NCBI GenBank assembly: GCA_028717165.1
Contig: JAQUOK010000217.1
Location: forward strand, 1-6,066
Reading direction: 5' to 3'
DNA from: Victivallaceae bacterium
GTDB taxonomy: Bacteria; Verrucomicrobiota; Lentisphaeria; Victivallales; Victivallaceae
DNA length: 6,066 bases
Shown: positions 1 to 4,781 of the stretch, piece by piece
Layout of the letters: every line of letters starts with the position of its first letter
Position numbering within the stretch: the stretch's first letter is position 1
Position numbers and translations under genes: made by a program
Notes under the pieces: model-generated
The model's database searches: none
What the model was told of the DNA's origin: nothing
What the model saw: the letters and a program-made list of their open reading frames with translations, nothing else

Positions 1-69
1 TGACTGGTATTTGCCCAGCAATATGTCCCGAAGGAGACTGCGGTAAATTTTTTTAATATTTTTGTTCAT
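1..69 (-). CDS. GntR-family transcriptional regulator, N-terminal fragment
   Basis: Read on the minus strand from the ATG at 69-67, 23 codons stay open to the left edge and give MNKNIKKIYRSLLRDILLGK followed by YQS. The pattern I-Y-x2-L-x2-D-I-x2-G-x-Y is the start of the GntR winged-helix DNA-binding domain, where it normally runs into PG-x-LPSE; that part lies outside the window. An in-frame TAA at 93-91 precedes it and there is no other ATG between, so this start is well fixed, although the ribosome site is weak (GAG close to the start). The gene diverges from the hydrolase gene at 202 and very probably controls it and itself. The effector domain is not visible, so FadR-, HutC- or LacI-like sensor types cannot be told apart. 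In this phylum GntR domains fused to LacI-type sugar-binding domains are common, which would suit the neighbours. Confidence 0.7.
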   Translation of the reverse strand, partial: MNKNIKKIYRSLLRDILLGKYQS

Positions 70-110
70 ATGCTCAATATATGTCGGAAATTACAAAAAT
101 GCAAATTTCA

Positions 111-138
111 AGTATAAAAAATGCTTTAAACTTGACAA
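111..138 (-). promoter_or_regulatory. Sigma70-type promoter for the divergent GntR gene
   Basis: On the minus strand TTGTCA (138-133) and TATACT (116-111) are separated by 16 bp, each with five of six consensus bases. Transcription would begin near 104, giving a leader of about 35 nt before the ATG at 69. The -35 box overlaps that of the rightward promoter, so the two polymerases would probably exclude each other. Confidence 0.6.
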
Positions 139-160
139 AATCAGAATAATGATATATAAT
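132..160 (+). promoter_or_regulatory. Consensus sigma70-type promoter for the hydrolase-pseudopilin operon
   Basis: TTGACA at 132-137 and TATAAT at 155-160 are both perfect consensus hexamers with the ideal 17-bp spacer. The start of transcription should be near 167, leaving a leader of about 35 nt before the ATG at 202. So strong a core promoter beside a divergent GntR gene suggests control by repression rather than activation (inference). Confidence 0.85.
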
Positions 161-201
161 AAGCTCATGTTGATTGGGCATATTAAAAAAGGTTTATATT
201 T

Positions 202-2838
202 ATGGTTAATTTGGTCGAACCTGTACAGCCGAACCGGAAAAGCTGGAAATTCGTCAGGGAACTGGCGCAAGCTGCCGAATGGCATTTTGACTGGAAAAGA
301 GAAGTTCCGGCGCTTGATGAAGCGTACCTTGGTAACGGTGTGACCGTGGAAAATCATTTTCCTGCAGCCGACGGTTGTCTGGAGACGGCCCTTAAAGATT
401 TGGATAATTTTTTCAAGGTGTCCGGGCTAAGCGCCGGAGGCGGCTATAAAATTATTATAGAGAAAACGGATAGCGCCTGCTTTGAAGCCTACCGTCTGGA
501 TATAAAACAGGATTCATGCCGAATCCAGGCAGGAGATGCCGAAGGCGTCCGGCGGGGGATTTATTATCTGGAGGATTTGCTTCTCGGTAGTGACGGTCCG
601 TTTCTTGCGCTTGGAAAAACAGAGCGTAAGCCATGGCTGAAATCGCGCATTTCCCGCTGTTTTTTCGGCCCGATAAAAAGACCTCCGCTCAACCGGGATG
701 AACTGGCTGACGAGGTGGATTATTACCCCGAGGAGTATTTGAACCGTCTGGCGCATGAGGGGATTAACGGCTTGTGGCTGACCATTGTTTTCAGTGATTT
801 GTGCAAAAGCCCAAGCGGCGAACTTTCACCCGGTGCGGAAAAACGTCTGGCCAAATTGCGGCGCACCGTGAATAAATGTTTGCGTTACGGTATAAAAACT
901 TATATTTTCTGTATCGAACCGCGCGCGTTGGCTGCTGTTGATCCGCTCCTGCTGAACAACCCGGTTCTCAAAGGCCCGAAGAGTTGGAACGGCAATTATT
1001 GTTTTTGCCCGTTCTCGGATATTGCGCAAAATTACCTTTATGAAACAGTGAACCGGATATTTACGCAGGTTCCGGGCTTGGGCGGCATGATCGATATCAG
1101 TTACGGTGAACGCCCGACCACTTGTCTCAGCGCCGACTTCGGCAAAGATTGCCCGGTCTGTTCCAGGAAAACTCCGGGAGAAATAATCGCGGCCTCCCTG
1201 CGGCCTATGGAACAGGGGATGCATGCCGCTGATCCTGAGGCGGAACTGATCAGTTGGCTGTATGTGCCTGAGAATTATAGCGGCGATCCGGAGGATGTGA
1301 CGCGGCAAATGCTCGATATTGCCGGGAAATTGCCCGAAGGCGTAATCCTGCAATACAATTTTGAATCCGGCGGCGGCAAGGAACAATTGGGCAAATACCG
1401 GCATGCCGGAGATTACTGGCTGTCTTACGTCGGCCCCGGTAAAAAATATGAAACCATAATGCAAAAAGCCCGGGAACGCGGCAGGAGCATATCCGCAAAA
1501 ATCCAGGTTGCCTGTTCACATGAAGTAGCGACCGTGCCGTTGGTACCCGCGCCGGGGCTGCTTTACCGGAAATATAAAGCAATGTACGAACTTGGAGTTT
1601 CCCATGTCATGCAATGCTGGTATTTCGGCAATTATCCGGGGATTATGAATAAAGCCGCCGGGGAACTGGCTTTTGAGGAATTTAAAAGTTCCGAAGAAGA
1701 TTTCCTGCTCAGGCTTGCCCGCCCCGAATGGGGAAAATATGCGGTACGGGCAGTAAATGCCTGGAAACTGTTTGGCGAAGCTTACTGTAATTACCCTCTG
1801 GAAAATATGTTCCAGTATTATGGCCCGATGCATGACGGGGTCGTCTGGCCGCTGTATCCGGAACCGGTTGACATGCCGCTCACACCCACCTGGAAACTCG
1901 AATACGGCACCAGCGGCGACCGTTATGGCGAATGTCTGGGGATGTTTTCGCTTGAAGATGTCCTGACTCTGTGCAAAGAGCTTTCTCTGGGATGGCATAA
2001 GGGAGTCGAAATCCTGCGGGGAATACGGGAAAAATTGGCTGATTCTAAAGAAGTCCGGAAAGATGTAAGTTTAGTTGAGGCGCTCGATGTCCAGTTCAAA
2101 TCGGGTTATAATATTCTGAAATTCTATGCCCTGCGGGATGAATTATTGCGTACCGATGCCGGGCAGGGCGGCAATATCTTGGATCAAATGCGGGATATCG
2201 TTCTAACAGAAATAAATAACTCTACTGCCATGATTGCACTCTGCAAATTTGATTCGCGCCTCGGTTTCCATTCGGAAGCGGAGGGGTACAAATATTTCCC
2301 CGCAAAGCTGAAATGGCGGATAAAACTGCTGAAAAACCTGCTTGCAGATGATTTTCCGCGGACTTATGAGCGTTTGGCTGCCGGGAAAAAGGCGTTGCCG
2401 GAAAAACCGGCGAAAGCTTATTGCTGCAACAGCGTCAAATATGAATATACCGCCGATTTCGCCTGGAAAGCGGATTACGCGGATGGCAAACTGAAAATTT
2501 CGATAGATGATTTCGCAAATGCGAAAGACAGCGGTTTCGGGATATTTCTGGAAGAAAAACCGTTTTATCCGCCGCAAATCTTTAATCTGAAGAACTGCTG
2601 TGAAATCGAAATACCATTGATTACGGATGAAAAGGAAGTAGGATTCAATATTTTCAAAACGGATAAATTAAATTCGGATAACGGCTATAATGGCTGGGTA
2701 ACTTACTATCCTCGGGCTCTCCGTCTTGCCCTGGGTTATTATGATCCGCAAGCCAAAGGCAAATTGATTCTAAAAAAGAGCGAAATCAAGGAGAAAAATT
2801 CCATGAGAGAAAAACTGATAGTGCAAATTAAAGCTTAA
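202..2838 (+). CDS. Glycoside-hydrolase-like protein (GH20/GH67-type N-terminal domain, TIM-barrel-like core, CBM9-like C-terminus)
   Basis: A protein of 878 residues, probably acting on oligosaccharides, with substrate unknown. Residues about 60-140 resemble the alpha/beta domain that precedes the barrel in GH20 and GH67 enzymes (G111-D-A-E-G-V-R-R-G-I-Y-Y-L-E124). Barrel-like strands follow: EGINGLWL (186-193), YIFCIEPRAL (234-243) and GGMIDISYGE (294-303). E239 and E303 are possible acid residues, inferred from position only. C308, C317 and C320 form a C-x8-C-x2-C cluster, perhaps a metal site. A well-ordered block, SHEVATVPLVP (439-449) to CWYFGNYPG (472-480), looks like family core. Residues about 745-860 look like a CBM9/DOMON-type beta sandwich. 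The start is firm: TAA at 184-186 is in frame just upstream and AAAAAAGG (185-192) lies 9 bp before the ATG. No signal peptide is seen, so it is probably cytoplasmic. I cannot place it in a numbered GH family. Confidence 0.75.
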   Translation: MVNLVEPVQPNRKSWKFVRELAQAAEWHFDWKREVPALDEAYLGNGVTVENHFPAADGCLETALKDLDNFFKVSGLSAGGGYKIIIEKTDSACFEAYRLDIKQDSCRIQAGDAEGVRRGIYYLEDLLLGSDGPFLALGKTERKPWLKSRISRCFFGPIKRPPLNRDELADEVDYYPEEYLNRLAHEGINGLWLTIVFSDLCKSPSGELSPGAEKRLAKLRRTVNKCLRYGIKTYIFCIEPRALAAVDPLLLNNPVLKGPKSWNGNYCFCPFSDIAQNYLYETVNRIFTQVPGLGGMIDISYGERPTTCLSADFGKDCPVCSRKTPGEIIAASLRPMEQGMHAADPEAELISWLYVPENYSGDPEDVTRQMLDIAGKLPEGVILQYNFESGGGKEQLGKYRHAGDYWLSYVGPGKKYETIMQKARERGRSISAKIQVACSHEVATVPLVPAPGLLYRKYKAMYELGVSHVMQCWYFGNYPGIMNKAAGELAFEEFKSSEEDFLLRLARPEWGKYAVRAVNAWKLFGEAYCNYPLENMFQYYGPMHDGVVWPLYPEPVDMPLTPTWKLEYGTSGDRYGECLGMFSLEDVLTLCKELSLGWHKGVEILRGIREKLADSKEVRKDVSLVEALDVQFKSGYNILKFYALRDELLRTDAGQGGNILDQMRDIVLTEINNSTAMIALCKFDSRLGFHSEAEGYKYFPAKLKWRIKLLKNLLADDFPRTYERLAAGKKALPEKPAKAYCCNSVKYEYTADFAWKADYADGKLKISIDDFANAKDSGFGIFLEEKPFYPPQIFNLKNCCEIEIPLITDEKEVGFNIFKTDKLNSDNGYNGWVTYYPRALRLALGYYDPQAKGKLILKKSEIKEKNSMREKLIVQIKA

Positions 2839-2853
2839 ACATGTATAATTATC

Positions 2854-2862
2854 AAAAAGGAG
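2854..2862 (+). promoter_or_regulatory. Shine-Dalgarno site that fixes the pseudopilin start
   Basis: AAAAAGGAG ends 8 bp before the ATG at 2871. The earlier in-frame ATG at 2841, two bases after the hydrolase stop, has no such site, and using it would put the ribosome site inside the reading frame. The start at 2871 is therefore preferred. Confidence 0.8.
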
Positions 2863-2870
2863 CCACGCAA

Positions 2871-3653
2871 ATGAAAAAGCAAAGGAAATGTTGTAAGGTG
2901 TTCAAAATGGACGATTTTACGCTCATTGAACTCCTTGTCGTGATCGCGATCATAGCGATCCTCGCCTCAATGTTGCTTCCAGCCTTGAACCAAGCTAGGG
3001 AAAACGCCAAGGGAATTAAATGTATTTCTAATCTGAAACAAATCGGAACGGGGGTTCATCTTTACGCCGAGGATTATGATAATTATGGCCCCGATTTTTA
3101 CGGTACTGATCGGGTTAATGAATATTATTCGGAATATTTAAACCGTTCACATATATTTGTCGGGATAGGCAAACTTTATAGAACTGGAACCGGAGAATAT
3201 TACTCCCCATCAAATGGCTATATTAAGAATCCTCAAACTTTCTATTGCCCCAGTGATAAAGTATATACATTTGGAGAAAAACAGAACTATTCATGGGGTG
3301 GAAGTTCCGCCTCCATCAGGTGTTCATATGATTATTTAAACCCTTACAGACTGGATGCTGCTGCTGATTACACCGGTTCCGGTTTTACTGCGAATGATAT
3401 TGGTTGTGCCTATAAAAGCGGGGGGAAGATTGAGCGCTTGGGAGCCGCCCGTATTCCGTTGGTTTGGGATAAAATGGCCCTAGGCTATTTTTTTGTCAAT
3501 TACGCACATCCGCTCAGGGGTAATGAAGGTACTTATAATGTACTTTTTGCCGATGGCAGCGCAATGCCTAAAATGACCAACTATGCGAAGTTACAGGCCC
3601 TTGGAGCTGGCTGGGCTCAAGGTTTTGCATATAAGATGCTCGAATGGAGGTGA
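2871..3653 (+). CDS. Type II secretion/type IV pilin-like pseudopilin (H-X9-DG-like family)
   Basis: A protein of 260 residues with a basic leader (MKKQRKCCKVFKMDD) and then the class III prepilin segment FTLIELLVVIAIIAIL from F16. Prepilin peptidase would cut between D15 and F16; mature E5 (E20) is present, but the usual glycine at -1 is aspartate. The hydrophobic helix (16-39) would anchor it in the inner membrane with a periplasmic globular domain. C126-P-S-D129 and the C-terminal VLFADG (224-229) are typical of the 'prepilin-type processing-associated H-X9-DG' proteins of Lentisphaerota and Planctomycetota. At the H position (ten before D228) there is N218, with H213 nearby. It follows the hydrolase stop by 32 bp and has its own ribosome site, so it is co-transcribed. 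A role in a pseudopilus or in glycan binding or export is inferred; most relatives are uncharacterised. Confidence 0.9.
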   Translation: MKKQRKCCKVFKMDDFTLIELLVVIAIIAILASMLLPALNQARENAKGIKCISNLKQIGTGVHLYAEDYDNYGPDFYGTDRVNEYYSEYLNRSHIFVGIGKLYRTGTGEYYSPSNGYIKNPQTFYCPSDKVYTFGEKQNYSWGGSSASIRCSYDYLNPYRLDAAADYTGSGFTANDIGCAYKSGGKIERLGAARIPLVWDKMALGYFFVNYAHPLRGNEGTYNVLFADGSAMPKMTNYAKLQALGAGWAQGFAYKMLEWR

Positions 3654-3869
3654 TGAAAAGGCGGCGTAATATTGGTGATCTGAGAGAACAGTAAAAGTCT
3701 AGAGCCAGAAAGACTTGAGTAGGAAATCCGAGGCACTGTGATAGCGCCGGAATTTGGCGAAACATGCCTTAAAAATCAAATTGTTCGGTTGAGTTTTCAG
3801 CCGTAAAATCAAAAAAAGAAGATGCGGAAAATTTTTTTGTAGACACAGAATTATTATAGAGGTTCGATT
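3654..3869 (+). other. Intergenic region with three possible stem-loops; no gene seen
   Basis: No reading frame here is convincing. Three foldable elements follow the pseudopilin stop. The first is AAGTCT/AGACTT (3695-3700 with 3711-3716, 10-nt loop). The second is a longer imperfect hairpin, 3724-3755, with AAATCCG pairing to CGG(A)ATTT outside and GC-x-CT/AG-x-GC inside. The third is CGGTTGA/TCAGCCG (3786-3792 with 3797-3803, one G-U pair, 4-nt loop). None is followed directly by a run of T, so none is a textbook terminator. I see no clear promoter for the gene at 3870. Confidence 0.4.
3786..3803 (+). terminator. Stem-loop, possible weak terminator of the hydrolase-pseudopilin operon
   Basis: The 7-bp stem CGGTTGA/TCAGCCG has one G-U pair and a GTTT loop. 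The downstream sequence is A-rich and the nearest T run (3832-3838) is about 28 bases away. The call as terminator rests mainly on position between two likely transcripts, so it is tentative. Confidence 0.25.
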
Positions 3870-4526
3870 ATGAAAAGAATATTGATGGTATTACTCGGAA
3901 TAGGATTAACAGGAAGCTCTGCTCTGAGCAGTGAAGTAATAAAGCCATTATTTACAGATCAGGAGGTTATTAATAAGTTTCATTTTTACCGGGCTTCCAT
4001 AAAACGACAAACCGGCCTTGTTAAGTTGGATCGTACCGGAATACTACTTTCCAAGAACGCTTATGGCCCTGGACTATACTCTGTTACTTTTGCAGTGGAC
4101 GAGTCTCACGAAAAATTCGAATACCACCAACAATATTTTCTTTTTTATTTTAACCCTGTAATAAAAAGAGCAAATGAATTACAGGAGATGCGTAAGGGGG
4201 TGGAATATTTGTATATAAAGTGGCGGAAAAGCGGACAAGTGGAATTCGGCCGACATATGAAAAACAATACGACAATTTTGGGTACCTGGTTTGAGCCCGG
4301 TCCCCAAAAAACTAGTGCCTATGCGAAAGACACTTTCGTGATCATGAATGTAATTATTCCTGAACCCGGTAAAAATTTGAAGATATATTTTAACAAACCG
4401 CCCGAAGGAGACGCGGACTGCGAATTTACGATGCCGGATCATCCGACGAACGGTCTGTTCGGATTTTATAATCCCAAAGCTTATTCCTTTATCATAATTA
4501 AAGATATTCAATATAAAAAATTATAG
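3870..4526 (+). CDS. Secreted protein of unknown function, probable LamG/concanavalin-like beta sandwich
   Basis: A protein of 218 residues. The N-terminus MKRILMVLLGIGLTGSSALS is a clear signal peptide with likely cleavage after A-L-S20, so it is exported. The rest is rich in alternating hydrophobic beta-strand patterns and aromatic residues and has almost no cysteine. The C-terminal stretch GLFGFYNPKAYSFIIIKDIQ resembles the closing strands of concanavalin-like jelly rolls (LamG, DUF1080), in which G-x-x-GFY precedes a buried strand. That suggests glycan binding or hydrolysis, but I see no catalytic motif and cannot name a family. AGAGG (3858-3862) lies 7 bp before the ATG. The 216-bp gap from the pseudopilin suggests a separate transcript or a processed one. 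The gene looks less GC-rich than the hydrolase gene. Confidence 0.75.
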   Translation: MKRILMVLLGIGLTGSSALSSEVIKPLFTDQEVINKFHFYRASIKRQTGLVKLDRTGILLSKNAYGPGLYSVTFAVDESHEKFEYHQQYFLFYFNPVIKRANELQEMRKGVEYLYIKWRKSGQVEFGRHMKNNTTILGTWFEPGPQKTSAYAKDTFVIMNVIIPEPGKNLKIYFNKPPEGDADCEFTMPDHPTNGLFGFYNPKAYSFIIIKDIQYKKL

Positions 4527-4562
4527 ACAGACATATATTAAACGCCAATATCAGGAAGGTAA

Positions 4563-4712
4563 ATGCCAAGACCGAGCGGCCCTGAAAAAAGTCGAAATTT
4601 TTTCAGGAGAAGCAACTTCACAGGACTAAATAATTACAAATTTATATTTATTCCAGTCCATACGAATATATCATTTTACGTTGTTATGATACAATTTTTT
4701 TATTTTGAATAA
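4563..4712 (+). CDS. Doubtful small ORF, 49 residues
   Basis: ATG at 4563 opens 49 codons ending in TAA at 4710-4712. AGGAAGG at 4553-4559 lies only 3 bp upstream (6 bp counted from AGGA), which makes initiation possible. The product begins MPRPSGPEKSRNFFRR and ends in a hydrophobic, aromatic-rich tail (FYVVMIQFFYFE), so it would be basic at the front and perhaps membrane-seeking at the end. The 10-bp inverted repeat lies inside it, and its second half is simply AT-rich DNA. I do not recognise it, and it may well not be a gene. Confidence 0.2.
   Translation: MPRPSGPEKSRNFFRRSNFTGLNNYKFIFIPVHTNISFYVVMIQFFYFE
4581..4607 (+). terminator. Perfect 10-bp inverted repeat, possible terminator of the gene ending at 4526
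   Basis: CCTGAAAAAA (4581-4590) and TTTTTTCAGG (4598-4607) are perfect inverted copies around the 7-nt loop GTCGAAA. Its place 55 bp after a stop codon fits a terminator. However, its GC pairs are at the base and its A-T pairs near the loop, and no T run follows. A protein-binding or RNA-processing site is an equal possibility. Confidence 0.4.
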
Positions 4713-4763
4713 TTTTTATTTTAACGGCAGTATGTAATTGGCTCAAAAAAACAATAAATTTTT

Positions 4764-4770
4764 AGGGAGA
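4764..4770 (+). promoter_or_regulatory. Shine-Dalgarno site of the beta-helix gene
   Basis: AGGGAGA ends 11 bp before the ATG at 4782. It is the only good ribosome site near the start of this long frame, and it agrees with the signal peptide beginning at that ATG. Confidence 0.7.
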
Positions 4771-4781
4771 TAATTTAGACT

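Larger units (their letters stand above)
68..183. promoter_or_regulatory. Possible paired operator: 11-bp inverted repeat bracketing both promoters
   Basis: ATATGCTCAAT at 68-78 and ATTGGGCATAT at 173-183 are inverted copies with one mismatch. Their centres lie 105 bp apart, about ten helical turns. The left arm overlaps the GntR start codon and also sits in a shorter palindrome, CATAT-N7-ATATG (67-83). The right arm lies in the hydrolase leader, just after the predicted transcription start. This suits a regulator bound at both sites with a DNA loop, but the region is AT-rich and a chance match is possible. Confidence 0.4.
4527..4781 (+). other. AT-rich intergenic region upstream of the beta-helix gene
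   Basis: A hand count gives 36 G or C in the 160 bases 4621-4780, about 22%, far below the flanking genes. It contains a perfect inverted repeat (4581-4607) and a doubtful small ORF (4563-4712), both listed separately. A TACAAT at 4690-4695 could be a -10 box, but no -35 hexamer stands at the right distance, so I do not call a promoter. The region probably carries the control sequences for the gene at 4782. Confidence 0.5.

Noticed and set aside
1..46. Plus-strand frame ending in TAA at 44-46, as if the end of an upstream gene
   Set aside because: The minus-strand reading gives a specific GntR-type motif with a proper ATG and a promoter behind it; the plus-strand tail matches nothing recognisable.
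62..343. Plus-strand reading frame of 93 residues
   Set aside because: It runs through the promoter region and into the hydrolase gene out of frame and has no ribosome site or family signal; it is a shadow.
826..1998. Long minus-strand reading frames (826-1464, 1250-1582, 1516-1998)
   Set aside because: They lie opposite the well-supported hydrolase gene and show no domain pattern of their own; they are products of its codon composition.
2841..2870. Earlier ATG for the pseudopilin
   Set aside because: It has no ribosome site and would place the strong AAAAAGGAG inside the gene; the ATG at 2871 fits better.
3653..3694. 13-codon ORF overlapping the pseudopilin stop (TGATG)
   Set aside because: The GGAGG upstream is only 2 bp from the ATG and the peptide is too short to judge; coupling of this kind arises easily by chance.
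3695..3760. Fragments resembling cobalamin riboswitch boxes (GAGCCAG, GCACTGTGA)
   Set aside because: They are in the wrong order and the other conserved boxes are missing.
3823..3838. TGCGGAAAATTTTTTT, near-copy of TGCGGTAAATTTTTTT at 39-54
   Set aside because: One copy is inside the GntR coding sequence, and both are mainly a T run; probably coincidence.
3861..3869. GGTTCGATT, like a tRNA T-loop
   Set aside because: The flanking bases do not pair as a T stem and no acceptor or anticodon arm is present; it simply lies between the ribosome site and the start codon.
4241..4251. GGAATTCGGCC repeated at 6050-6060
   Set aside because: Both copies are in coding sequence and encode E-F-G-R in each protein; a chance 11-base match with no further similarity around it.
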